NCBI RefSeq assembly: GCF_005405485.1
Contig: NZ_BJED01000024.1
Coordinates: forward strand, 1-55,688
DNA: 55,688 bases
Reading direction: 5' to 3'
From: Enterococcus hulanensis
GTDB lineage: Bacteria; Bacillota; Bacilli; Lactobacillales; Enterococcaceae
Position numbers and translations under genes: made by a program. This document shows, in pieces, positions 1-7,587 of this stretch (positions are counted from its first letter, which is position 1; every line of letters starts with the position of its first letter). Below the pieces are notes generated by a model, which saw nothing but the letters and a program-made list of their open reading frames with translations, ran no database searches and was not told the DNA's origin.

Positions 1-7
1 TGTCTCT

Positions 8-128
8 TACCCGCATAGCGGGTAGTTTATTTGTTTCGGACAAAATACGTCCGAAACTGGGCATCTAGGCCCATAAAAAAAAAAGAAGCGGAAATCCCGC
101 TTCTTAAACATTCCGATGCATCGGAATG
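8..128. repeat. Palindrome array overlapping the cfa 3' end
   Basis: Four separate inverted repeats, besides the cfa terminator, lie within about 120 bases: arms 8-14/18-24 (TACCCGC, ATA loop), arms 33-41/49-57 (GTTTCGGAC), arms 59-62/69-72 (GGGC/GCCC), and a perfect 20-base palindrome at 109-128. The last one lies inside the final codons of cfa. No gene is visible in 1-103. The arrangement resembles a mobile or structured intergenic palindromic element, but I cannot name a family. It could also simply be stacked terminators for cfa and an unseen neighbour. Confidence 0.5.
74..106 (-). terminator. Terminator of cfa
   Basis: On the minus strand the hairpin AAGAAGCGG / CCGCTTCTT (arms 83-91 and 97-105) is followed directly by a run of about ten T residues (75-84 on the plus strand are A). 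It overlaps the cfa stop codon. Confidence 0.85.
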
Positions 129-1267
129 ACATTATTATTTGGATGAACCAGTAAATATTGAATGACATCGATGTTGCTGGCCTGAAACGAAGCTGCACAT
201 GCCTGCAAGTATAGATCCCACATTCGATAAAATGCTTCATCCTTTTGATTGATAACCTTATCTGCTACTTGATGGAAATTCTTCGTCCAATGTTCAAGAG
301 TTAGTTGATAATCACGACGTAAGCTTTCAAGATCAATTAACTGCAAATTATTCTCCGTTATATGACCGACTAATTCTGTCACACCTGGAATGTAGCCGCC
401 TGGGAAAATGTATTGATTGATCCAAGCATTTTTCGCACCGCCTTGTTGACGACTGATACCGTGAATCAAAGCAGTTCCATTAGGCGCTAAATGTTTTTCA
501 ACAACACTAAAATACTCTTTTAGATTTTCAGCACCGACGTGTTCAAACATACCGACACTTGTAATGTGATCGAATGTTCCTTTTAGATCACGATAATCCA
601 TCAATTCGACAGAAACTACATCCTCTAAATTTTCCTTCTTGATAATTTCTTGAATGTGTTGGTATTGTTCTTCACTTAATGTGATTCCTTTGGCTTTAAC
701 CTTATATTCTTTTGCCGCAGTTAAAATTAATGTTCCCCAACCACAACCGATATCTAATAATGTTTCATCTGGTTGAATAAATAATTTATCAAGGATGTGA
801 TGTACTTTATTGATTTGCGCTTGTTCTAAAGTGTCTTCTGGAGTCTCAAAATAAGCGCACGAATATGTTAATGTACGGTCCAACCACATTTCATAAAAAT
901 CATTTCCTAAATCATAATGGCTGTGAATATCATGAGCCGATTGTTTTTTTGTATGTTTCTCCTTCGGCATCCATTTTTTGAAATTCGTATTATGGAAAAA
1001 ACCGTTTGCTTGGTTATATACATCGTAGATCAAAGCCTGTAAATTGCCCTCGATCTCGATTTTCTTTTCCATGTACGCTTCTCCAAGAGCCAATGAAGCA
1101 TTATTGATAAGTTCTTTCACCGGAATCTTCTCATTGAAAATAATTTTGAAGATAACTTCTCCTTCAGAATTTCCATACTCCTTCGTAGATCCATCCCAGA
1201 AAGTTACTTGTGTTCTTTGAGAAAAAGATGGTTTAAATAATTGATTGTATACTTCTTTGTCTAACAT
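104..1267 (-). CDS. cfa: Cyclopropane-fatty-acyl-phospholipid synthase
   Basis: This 387-residue protein should transfer a methylene group from S-adenosylmethionine to double bonds of membrane phospholipid acyl chains, acting at the inner face of the membrane. The SAM motif LLDIGCGWGTL lies near residues 170-180 and the family motif around TYSCAYF near 134-140, after an N-terminal domain of about 100 residues. Length and motif order fit the Cfa family. The ATG has GGGAGG seven bases upstream. The gene stands alone: a terminator lies upstream at 1410-1429 and another overlaps its stop. Two TATAAT-like hexamers lie upstream (1362-1367, 1375-1380), without a convincing -35. The C-terminal tail is partly encoded by a perfect palindrome, so it may have been remodelled. 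Confidence 0.93.
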   Translation of the reverse strand: MLDKEVYNQLFKPSFSQRTQVTFWDGSTKEYGNSEGEVIFKIIFNEKIPVKELINNASLALGEAYMEKKIEIEGNLQALIYDVYNQANGFFHNTNFKKWMPKEKHTKKQSAHDIHSHYDLGNDFYEMWLDRTLTYSCAYFETPEDTLEQAQINKVHHILDKLFIQPDETLLDIGCGWGTLILTAAKEYKVKAKGITLSEEQYQHIQEIIKKENLEDVVSVELMDYRDLKGTFDHITSVGMFEHVGAENLKEYFSVVEKHLAPNGTALIHGISRQQGGAKNAWINQYIFPGGYIPGVTELVGHITENNLQLIDLESLRRDYQLTLEHWTKNFHQVADKVINQKDEAFYRMWDLYLQACAASFQASNIDVIQYLLVHPNNNVIPMHRNV

Positions 1268-1402
1268 ATTATTGCCTCCCTCATGATATCTTCTGACTAA
1301 AGCTTAATAAGTTCAAAAGATTTGCCCTGAGTTGGCGAAAAAAATAGGAATTCCTCATAAAATTATAATCAAAAATTATATGAAAACCCTGACAAAAAAG
1401 AA

Positions 1403-1429
1403 TACAAAAAAAACGGGTTTCCCCGTTTT
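1403..1429 (-). terminator. Terminator of the YkuJ-like gene
   Basis: Minus-strand hairpin with arms 1410-1417 and 1422-1429 (AAAACGGG, loop GAAA) followed by a T run. The downstream arm overlaps the stop codon of the 1428-1658 gene. Confidence 0.85.
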
Positions 1430-1658
1430 ATTGAATCAAATCATAAATTTCCATCGCAACAATGTCGATGTTGTCAAATTGATAAGATTGTTTGCTGTCG
1501 CTTTCAGTCAGTTCAAATGTTTCTGTCGTATTATCATAAGTTACAGTACACTTCTCTACGCCCTCTTTTTCAAAACGACGCAATTGTACTTCATTATCAG
1601 TCGATTCAGTCATTGCTTCTAAGCGTTTAATAATGGCAACTAATTGTGAATGTTTCAT
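1428..1658 (-). CDS. YkuJ-like (DUF1797) small conserved protein
   Basis: A 76-residue acidic protein without signal peptide or membrane segment. The C-terminal stretch YQFDNIDIVAMEIYDLIQ closely matches what I remember of the conserved end of Bacillus YkuJ-type proteins (a PFDNID...IEIFELLQ pattern), and total length fits that family of about 75-80 residues. The biochemical role of the family is not established. It has its own strong ribosome site (GAAGGGGGG) and its own terminator. A plausible promoter is an upstream TACAAT about 50 bases before the ATG, with a weak -35, so it seems monocistronic. Confidence 0.8.
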   Translation of the reverse strand: MKHSQLVAIIKRLEAMTESTDNEVQLRRFEKEGVEKCTVTYDNTTETFELTESDSKQSYQFDNIDIVAMEIYDLIQ

Positions 1659-1762
1659 CTAGGTGCCCCCCTTCTTCTCAATTCTGTCTTATTGTATCAA
1701 ATCCGACCGTATCTTGCATTGATTTTCATCAATTAATTTATGATTTTTTTACTAAATCTAAC

Positions 1763-2629
1763 TTAAGATTCTGACCACCATAATTTAATCAAAGCTTGAG
1801 TGCCATCATTTTCAAACCCTTGATCGGTTAACCGTTCATAAAGCTCCGTCGCCAACTTTGTTGCAGGCAGGTCAAGCTGCATTTTTTCTGCCTCATCTAA
1901 AGCGATTTTCAGATCCTTAATAAAATGCTTAACGAAAAAGCCTGGCGAGTAATCTGATTTTAAAATACGAGGTGCATAATTTGTCATTGACCAATTTTGT
2001 GCTGCTCCGCCACCTAGTGTCTCTAAAACTTTTGGCACATCTAAGTTGGCCGCCTTCGCATAGACCAGCATCTCAGTCATCCCGGTCATTGTTCCCGCAA
2101 TCATGATTTGATTGGCCATTTTAGTATGCTGCCCAGCTCCAGGTCCACCTTGAAGGGAGTAGCTTTTCCCCATGATCTCAAATAACGATACAACTTGATC
2201 AAAAGTCGACTGATCGCCGCCTACCATAATGGTTAACGTTCCATTTTGAGCTCCTAAATCACCGCCAGAAACTGGGGCATCCAGCGATTCCGCACCTTTT
2301 TCTTTAGCTGTTTGATAAATTTTTTCTGCTAACGTTGGTGTAGAAGTCGTCAAATCGACTAAAATCTTTCCTGCGACATCCGCTGAAAAAATGCTGTTCG
2401 TTCCATAATAAATTTCTTCGACATCACTTGGATATCCAACCATTGAAAAAATAATTTCACTGGCATTTGCCACTTCTGCTGGCGTTGGTTGCCAAGCAGC
2501 CCCATTTGCTACTAGTTCGTCTGTCTTGCTTTTCGTGCGATTATAAACTGCAACTTCATGACGTGCATTTAAAAAATGTTTGACGATGGATCTGCCCATC
2601 ACACCAGTTCCGATAAATCCTATTTTCAT
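1763..2629 (-). CDS. NAD(P)-dependent beta-hydroxyacid dehydrogenase
   Basis: A 288-residue oxidoreductase of the 3-hydroxyisobutyrate/tartronate-semialdehyde dehydrogenase family. An N-terminal Rossmann motif GFIGTGVMG binds the dinucleotide, the substrate signature DAPVSGG lies near residue 115, and the catalytic lysine sits in GAGQHTKMANQ near residue 165. The C-terminal half is the helical domain of the family. The exact substrate cannot be read from sequence. The reading frame extends upstream to a TTG at 2644, but GGAGG lies inside that extension, so the ATG at 2629 is preferred. The gene follows bgsB across a terminator hairpin. Confidence 0.85.
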   Translation of the reverse strand: MKIGFIGTGVMGRSIVKHFLNARHEVAVYNRTKSKTDELVANGAAWQPTPAEVANASEIIFSMVGYPSDVEEIYYGTNSIFSADVAGKILVDLTTSTPTLAEKIYQTAKEKGAESLDAPVSGGDLGAQNGTLTIMVGGDQSTFDQVVSLFEIMGKSYSLQGGPGAGQHTKMANQIMIAGTMTGMTEMLVYAKAANLDVPKVLETLGGGAAQNWSMTNYAPRILKSDYSPGFFVKHFIKDLKIALDEAEKMQLDLPATKLATELYERLTDQGFENDGTQALIKLWWSES

Positions 2630-2644
2630 GCTATTAACCTCCAA

Positions 2645-2686
2645 AATAAAAATAATCCATCTCCAGTATACATGAAGAGATGGATT
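2645..2686 (-). terminator. Terminator of bgsB
   Basis: Minus-strand arms AATCCATCTC (2654-2663) and GAGATGGATT (2677-2686) form a ten-base-pair stem followed by ATTTTTATTTT. Confidence 0.8.
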
Positions 2687-2692
2687 TCAGCT

Positions 2693-3931
2693 TTATTTAT
2701 CCTCGCTATTTCTAAGCGAATTAATTCTTACCCGCATTTTTTGAACTGTTCGAACAGGAGATTTCACTTCCGTGTGATTTTCAGCATAATAAACAATCAT
2801 TTCTTGATAGAATTTTAGAATTTCATTGCCAAAGCGCTCCGCCGAAATTTCAATTAATTTATTATCCTGCACTTCAGGATCGATTGGGATTTGTTGTTGA
2901 GCATAACGGATGAAGCTATCACTAAAATCTTCATCATGCTCAAAGGTTATCCCTAAAGACTCGTCACTTAGTAATTGGGTCAAATAATCATTTCCTTCAA
3001 CGACACATTGCGTACCAGAAGCAATCGCCTCGGCATAAGTCAGGCCTTGCGTTTCTGAGGTCGAGGCGCTGACAAAATAATCCGCCGCGTGATAATAATA
3101 TGCAACTTCTTCATGAGAAACTTCTCCCGTAAACTGAACGTAATCCTTAATACCTAATTCATTTGTCATTTCTTCCAGATTCTCACGATAAGGACCTTTT
3201 CCTACAATTACTAATCGCGCATTGGGATAACTCATAAGAATTTCTGGAAATTGCTGTACGATGACATGGATATTCTTCTCATATGAAATTCGACTCAATG
3301 ATAGAATCATCAAATCATCTTTCTGTATGCCTAGCTCATCTCTCAATCGATCAGTATCTTCCTTTGTGATATCCGGACGAACAAAACGTGTTACATCAAT
3401 CCCAGTTGGAATAATTCGCATCGGAATGTCTACTTCATAACGTTTCAACGTATCAACTACCCGTTTACTTGGACACACTACTCCTGTAGAGTGATTTACA
3501 AACATTTTAATGAAATGTTTTACATGAGTAGGTCTGACAACTTTACCATTAGCAATATAGTGAAGATAATCCTCATACATCGTATGGTATGTATGAACAA
3601 CCGGAATGCGCAAACGGTTCGCTACCATCTTACCTAAAAATCCGGCGCCAAACTCTGTATGCGTATGAATGATCTCCAATTCCAATTCCTTTGCCACTTG
3701 ATAAGCAAACCAAATCCCCCGCACTACGATACGACGATCCTTGAAGGATACAAAAGGAACGCTGGGCATTCGTACGATATCTTTTTCAAACTCCTCAGCA
3801 TCTGGATCAGTCGTCGTAAAAATATAGACTTCATGACCTTGCTTCTCGAGTTCATTTTTCAATGTTCTGATTGATGTTGCTACCCCACTGACCTGAGGGA
3901 AATAAGTATCTGTAAAAAAACCGATACGCAC
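2693..3931 (-). CDS. bgsB: Glycolipid synthase BgsB, diacylglycerol glucosyltransferase
   Basis: A 412-residue GT4 enzyme of the GT-B fold. Family knowledge from enterococci assigns this pair to glucosyl- and diglucosyl-diacylglycerol synthesis, the glycolipid anchor of lipoteichoic acid, at the cytosolic face of the membrane. The N-terminus GFFTDTYFPQVSGVATS is typical of monoglucosyl-diacylglycerol synthases, and the retaining-enzyme EX7E motif appears as ETQGLTYAE near residue 290. The start is GTG, with GGAGGAG seven bases upstream. It lies 15 bases after bgsA, so the two are one operon; the closing hairpin is at 2654-2686. The bgsB/bgsA assignment rests on gene order and N-terminal similarity remembered from E. 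faecalis. Confidence 0.85.
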   Translation of the reverse strand: MRIGFFTDTYFPQVSGVATSIRTLKNELEKQGHEVYIFTTTDPDAEEFEKDIVRMPSVPFVSFKDRRIVVRGIWFAYQVAKELELEIIHTHTEFGAGFLGKMVANRLRIPVVHTYHTMYEDYLHYIANGKVVRPTHVKHFIKMFVNHSTGVVCPSKRVVDTLKRYEVDIPMRIIPTGIDVTRFVRPDITKEDTDRLRDELGIQKDDLMILSLSRISYEKNIHVIVQQFPEILMSYPNARLVIVGKGPYRENLEEMTNELGIKDYVQFTGEVSHEEVAYYYHAADYFVSASTSETQGLTYAEAIASGTQCVVEGNDYLTQLLSDESLGITFEHDEDFSDSFIRYAQQQIPIDPEVQDNKLIEISAERFGNEILKFYQEMIVYYAENHTEVKSPVRTVQKMRVRINSLRNSEDK

Positions 3932-3946
3932 GACTACTCCTCCAAA

Positions 3947-4990
3947 CTATTTCGTGACCTTTGCATAAACCTGATGATCATAAGGCAGTTCTAAAACTGC
4001 TTGATAAACAGATTTTAATTCAGCACCAATTTGCGTGATGCTCTTTTCTTGGGCAGTCCTAAAACCTGCCATGGATAGATTAGGTAACCGATGATTCACT
4101 AATTGATGAATCAATTCTTCAAACTCTTGATTATTGGTTCCCATATAACAGTTTTCACCATCACTCAACCAGCCTTCGTATACAGGGATATTTCTTAACA
4201 GTACCTGTTGTTGGCTTGCTAAAGCTTCTAATACAACGATCCCCTCGGTTTCCTCATAGGATGGGAAAAAGAATAGATCTGCTCCAGAATAGGCTCCTTC
4301 AATTAAATCGCCGTTAATGTATCCCGGAAAAAGAACATTTTCAGGATGATCTTTTTTTACAATCCGTCGAATATTCGCCGGAATTGAGAGCATCGGCACA
4401 TCCCCAAACCAAATAAAGGTATATTCAGGCATCCCTTCTGCAATTTTTACAAAATCAAGGATTCCTTTACGTTCAAAAAACAATCCAACGCAAATGACGA
4501 CTTTCTGATCTTCGGTCAAATTGAAATGTTTTCGGAAAGCCGCTTCTTTACGCTCATCCGGATAATATCTTTTTAAATCGATTCCATTTGAGATCGCAGC
4601 GATTGGTTGTTCCAATCCATAGCTTCTCAGCAATTTTTTTGAATAAGGGGTCGGTGTAATCAAATGATCTGCCTGTCGATATAAAGCAACCAACCATTTT
4701 TTAAATAAAGGCGCCAGCTGATTCGAACCAACAAATGAATTACGAAAATCTTCTTCCGTCGAATGCGCATGAAAAACAATTTTCTTTCCAAGTCTTTTCG
4801 CTTTTCTGATTAGTTGAAGACTCTTCGGCCCATAAGTATTAATATGTAATATATCATAATCTGTAGCCTTTGGGTCAAGTGTGTATTCTATTCCCATTGA
4901 AGCTAGGGCTCTCTTTTGATGACTTAAAGCACGACCTATCCCAGATTTACCAATAACATTCTGACCTTCAAAGTAAAGTAATATTTTCAT
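3947..4990 (-). CDS. bgsA: Glycolipid synthase BgsA, second glucosyltransferase
   Basis: A 347-residue GT4 glycosyltransferase, probably adding the second glucose to monoglucosyl-diacylglycerol. The N-terminus MKILLYFEGQ...SGIGRALSHQKRAL resembles enterococcal and streptococcal diglucosyl-diacylglycerol synthases. The EX7E signature is ETEGIVVLE near residue 250. The frame can be extended by seven codons, but these contain the AAGGAGG ribosome site, so ATG at 4990 is the start. It is the first gene of a two-gene operon with bgsB and has an extended -10 promoter just upstream. In E. faecalis, loss of these enzymes alters lipoteichoic acid and biofilm formation; here that is inference from homology. 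Confidence 0.85.
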   Translation of the reverse strand: MKILLYFEGQNVIGKSGIGRALSHQKRALASMGIEYTLDPKATDYDILHINTYGPKSLQLIRKAKRLGKKIVFHAHSTEEDFRNSFVGSNQLAPLFKKWLVALYRQADHLITPTPYSKKLLRSYGLEQPIAAISNGIDLKRYYPDERKEAAFRKHFNLTEDQKVVICVGLFFERKGILDFVKIAEGMPEYTFIWFGDVPMLSIPANIRRIVKKDHPENVLFPGYINGDLIEGAYSGADLFFFPSYEETEGIVVLEALASQQQVLLRNIPVYEGWLSDGENCYMGTNNQEFEELIHQLVNHRLPNLSMAGFRTAQEKSITQIGAELKSVYQAVLELPYDHQVYAKVTK

Positions 4991-5015
4991 ATGCAGCCTC
5001 CTTAAAAACAAATCA

Positions 5016-5026
5016 ATTATATCATA
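5016..5026 (-). promoter_or_regulatory. Extended -10 promoter of bgsA
   Basis: Minus strand reads TATGATATAAT: TATAAT (5016-5021) preceded by the TGn extension. A TTGAGA occurs 20 bases upstream, too far for an ideal -35. Confidence 0.5.
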
Positions 5027-5110
5027 AGCATTCGAACTTTATCTCAACCTCTAGTCTGATTTTAAACAGTCTGCATCATTTTCAGTTACTAGAGAATCGT
5101 ATTTTATAAC

Positions 5111-5142
5111 AAAAAAAAACCGTTGCCTAAAAGACAACGGTC
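5111..5142 (-). terminator. Terminator of the ptsHI operon
   Basis: Minus strand CCGTTG (5135-5140) pairs with CAACGG (5120-5125), followed by a nine-T run (5111-5119). Confidence 0.85.
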
Positions 5143-5155
5143 AAAAAGTTAAAAT

Positions 5156-6883
5156 CTATTTTACGTATTCTTTAACTAACTCTTCTACTTCTTCCATTGT
5201 ATCGCATTCTTTCAACGCTTTTTCAGCTAGTTCAGCCATATCAGTCGTTGTTAGACGCTTCATCAAGCTGCGGGTTCTAAGAACAGATGTCGCACTCATA
5301 GAGAACTCATCTAATCCCATACCCATTAACAATGGAACTGCTGTTTGATCGCCAGCCATTTCGCCACACATACCAGCCCATTTACCTTCAGCGTGTGCTG
5401 CATCAATCACGTTTTTGATCAAACGCAAGATTGACGGGTTATATGGTTGGTATAAGTAAGAAACACGTTCGTTCATACGGTCAGCCGCCATAGTGTATTG
5501 AATCAAGTCATTTGTTCCAATACTGAAGAAGTCAACTTCTTTAGCAAACTTGTCAGCTAGAACAGCTGCAGCAGGGATTTCGATCATGATTCCAACTTGG
5601 ATCGTATCAGAAACTTTCACGCCTTCTTTAACAAGTTTTTCTTTTTCTTCGTTGAACATTTTCTTCGCTGCACGGAATTCTTTTAGTGTCGCAACCATTG
5701 GGAACATGATACGTAAGTTACCGTGAACAGAAGCGCGCAACAAGGCACGTAATTGTGTACGGAACATACCATCGCCTAATTCAGACAAACTAATACGCAA
5801 TGCACGATAGCCCAAGAATGGATTCATTTCGTGAGGTAAAGTTAAGTAAGGTAATTCTTTATCTCCACCAATATCCATTGTACGAACAACGACTGGTTTG
5901 CCGTCCATACCTTCTAAGACAGCTTTATAAGCTTCAAACTGATCATCTTCTGTTGGAAAATCTGAAGAATCCATGTATAAGAATTCAGTCCGATATAAAC
6001 CAATTGCTTCAGCACCATTATTATGAACACCTTCAAGATCTTTCGGTGTACCAATATTTGCTGCTAATTCAAAGTGCTTGCCATCAGCAGTCACTGTTTC
6101 AGCATCTTTTAATTTTTCCCATTCTGCTTTTTGCGTAGCATATGCATCGCCAGCTTTTTTGTATTCAGCCGCTTGTTCATCAGTTGGATTTACAATTGTT
6201 TCACCAGTGATACCGTTAACTGCAAGAACATCGCCTTCTTTAGTTTTAGAAGTGATTTCCTTCGTGCCAACAATCGCTGGAATTTCTAATGAACGAGCCA
6301 TGATTGCTGAGTGAGACGTACGTCCGCCAATATCAGTAACAAAGGCTTTTACAAAGTTTTTGTCTAATTGTGCAGTATCACTTGGAGTCAAGTCATGTGC
6401 CACAACGACAACTTCTTCGTCAATCATAGAAGGATCTGGTAACGATACACCTAATAGATGAGCCATTACACGTTTTGTAACGTCACGGATATCTGCTGCA
6501 CGTTCTTGCATATAAGCGTTATCATCCATTGCCTCGAACATGCCGATGTACATATCTGTAACTTCTTTAAGTGAGCTTTCCGCGTTCACTTTATTATCTT
6601 GAATATGTTGTTTGATTTGACCAATCATTTCTGGATCTGAAAGAACCATCAAATGAGCATCAAAAACTTGTGCTTCTTCTTCACCTAAGCTTTTAGCTGC
6701 TTTATCCCGAATTTTTTCTAATTCAGCAGAAGAAGCCGCCAAAGCGTCGTCTAAACGCTTTTCTTCGGCAGCAGTATCTTCTACATTATTTTGTTTGAAA
6801 GATAAATCCGGTTGTACTAGCAGATAAGCTTTCGCAACGGCAACTCCGTCACTTGCGGCAATACCTTTTAGTAGTTCAACCAT
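5156..6883 (-). CDS. ptsI: PTS Enzyme I, phosphoenolpyruvate-protein phosphotransferase
   Basis: A 575-residue cytosolic enzyme that autophosphorylates from phosphoenolpyruvate and passes the phosphate to HPr, feeding all PTS sugar permeases. The phosphorylated histidine is His191 in [11 protein letters not shown]. The PEP-binding barrel contains [16 protein letters not shown] near 331-346, [15 protein letters not shown] near 455-469 and the active-site cysteine 506 in GMCGEMAGD. Length is normal and no domain is missing. The ATG overlaps the ptsH stop codon by one base (TAATG), indicating translational coupling. The operon ends in a strong terminator. Confidence 0.97.
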   Translation of the reverse strand: MVELLKGIAASDGVAVAKAYLLVQPDLSFKQNNVEDTAAEEKRLDDALAASSAELEKIRDKAAKSLGEEEAQVFDAHLMVLSDPEMIGQIKQHIQDNKVNAESSLKEVTDMYIGMFEAMDDNAYMQERAADIRDVTKRVMAHLLGVSLPDPSMIDEEVVVVAHDLTPSDTAQLDKNFVKAFVTDIGGRTSHSAIMARSLEIPAIVGTKEITSKTKEGDVLAVNGITGETIVNPTDEQAAEYKKAGDAYATQKAEWEKLKDAETVTADGKHFELAANIGTPKDLEGVHNNGAEAIGLYRTEFLYMDSSDFPTEDDQFEAYKAVLEGMDGKPVVVRTMDIGGDKELPYLTLPHEMNPFLGYRALRISLSELGDGMFRTQLRALLRASVHGNLRIMFPMVATLKEFRAAKKMFNEEKEKLVKEGVKVSDTIQVGIMIEIPAAAVLADKFAKEVDFFSIGTNDLIQYTMAADRMNERVSYLYQPYNPSILRLIKNVIDAAHAEGKWAGMCGEMAGDQTAVPLLMGMGLDEFSMSATSVLRTRSLMKRLTTTDMAELAEKALKECDTMEEVEELVKEYVK

Positions 6884-7149
6884 TATTCAGATAATCCTTC
6901 CTTTTTCATTGTTTCTACAATAGCTTCCATTGCTTCTTTTTCGTCAGCACCTTCAGCAGAGATAACAACATCAGACCCTTGGCCAACACCTAGAGACATA
7001 ACGCCCATGATTGATTTAAGGTTAACTGATTTTCCTTTATACTCTAAGTTAATATCAGAGTTAAATTTGCTTGCAGCTTGCACTAATAAAGTTGCGGGAC
7101 GTGCATGAATCCCTGTTTCTGCTACTACGTGAAAATCTTTTTTTTCCAT
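6883..7149 (-). CDS. ptsH: PTS phosphocarrier HPr
   Basis: An 88-residue HPr. His15 in GIHARPAT receives phosphate from Enzyme I. Ser46 in the KSIMGVMS motif is the regulatory site phosphorylated by HPr kinase in Firmicutes, so the protein should also act as the CcpA co-repressor. The ribosome site AAGGAGAACGG lies nine bases before the ATG. It is the first gene of ptsHI; a promoter with an extended -10 lies at 7236-7264. I saw no good cre site in the leader. Confidence 0.97.
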   Translation of the reverse strand: MEKKDFHVVAETGIHARPATLLVQAASKFNSDINLEYKGKSVNLKSIMGVMSLGVGQGSDVVISAEGADEKEAMEAIVETMKKEGLSE

Positions 7150-7235
7150 ATTGACCGTTCTCCTTTATAAAAAAATGTTTTTTTATGTTAGGGCTTTAAT
7201 GATAACATCCATCATTTTGGACCCTTCATTTTCTT

Positions 7236-7264
7236 AGATTACCATTTTTTTGCGGTAGATACAA
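7236..7264 (-). promoter_or_regulatory. Promoter of ptsHI
   Basis: Minus strand: -35 TTGTAT (7259-7264), 17-base spacer, -10 TAATCT (7236-7241) preceded by TGG, an extended -10. The ATG is about 90 bases downstream. The rest of the 7150-7405 region between the divergent genes shows only AT-rich sequence. Confidence 0.5.
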
Positions 7265-7405
7265 CAATTTTAGTCGATTTATCCTAACAGAATGTATGCC
7301 CTTTCTTAAAATATCTTGTTTGCTGGACTTAGTTATTGATTTATCGTGTTTTCATTTTTTTTCCATAACAATACTGTGTTGTAAAAAAGCAAGTTCATGT
7401 TTCTT

Positions 7406-7432
7406 TTAGCACTCTCGTTATTAGATTGCTAA
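7406..7432 (+). promoter_or_regulatory. CIRCE (HrcA operator) upstream of clpE
   Basis: TTAGCACTC (7406-7414), nine-base spacer, GATTGCTAA (7424-7432). The CIRCE consensus is TTAGCACTC-N9-GAGTGCTAA, so only one position differs. It lies about 18 bases upstream of the clpE -35, so HrcA could repress from here. Confidence 0.85.
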
Positions 7433-7449
7433 AGTTTGAGACAAACTGT

Positions 7450-7477
7450 TTGCTTTTATAAAAATTCTCGCTATAAT
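7450..7477 (+). promoter_or_regulatory. Promoter of clpE
   Basis: TTGCTT (7450-7455), 16-base spacer, perfect -10 TATAAT (7472-7477). The start of transcription would fall around 7484, just before the CtsR box. Confidence 0.75.
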
Positions 7478-7486
7478 TATTCTTAA

Positions 7487-7503
7487 GGTCAGTGATAGTC
7501 AAA
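7487..7503 (+). promoter_or_regulatory. CtsR operator of clpE
   Basis: GGTCAGTGATAGTCAAA matches the CtsR heptad repeat consensus RGTCAAANANRGTCAAA at 15 of 17 positions, with the second heptad perfect. It overlaps the predicted transcription start, a classic repressor position. Confidence 0.85.
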
Positions 7504-7587
7504 CAACTGATCAGCGTATCCTTTTACGAGATTCGCTTACTCGATGTACAATGGAAGAAACAATTAACTATTGAAAGGGTGAAAAAG

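Noticed and set aside
1332-1622. 96-residue rightward frame over the YkuJ-like gene
   Set aside because: It is antisense to a well-supported gene and runs through its terminator.
7150-7300. Possible cre (CcpA) site in the ptsHI leader
   Set aside because: A stretch resembling TGAAAACACG occurs farther upstream on the minus strand, but the central CG is misplaced relative to the consensus.
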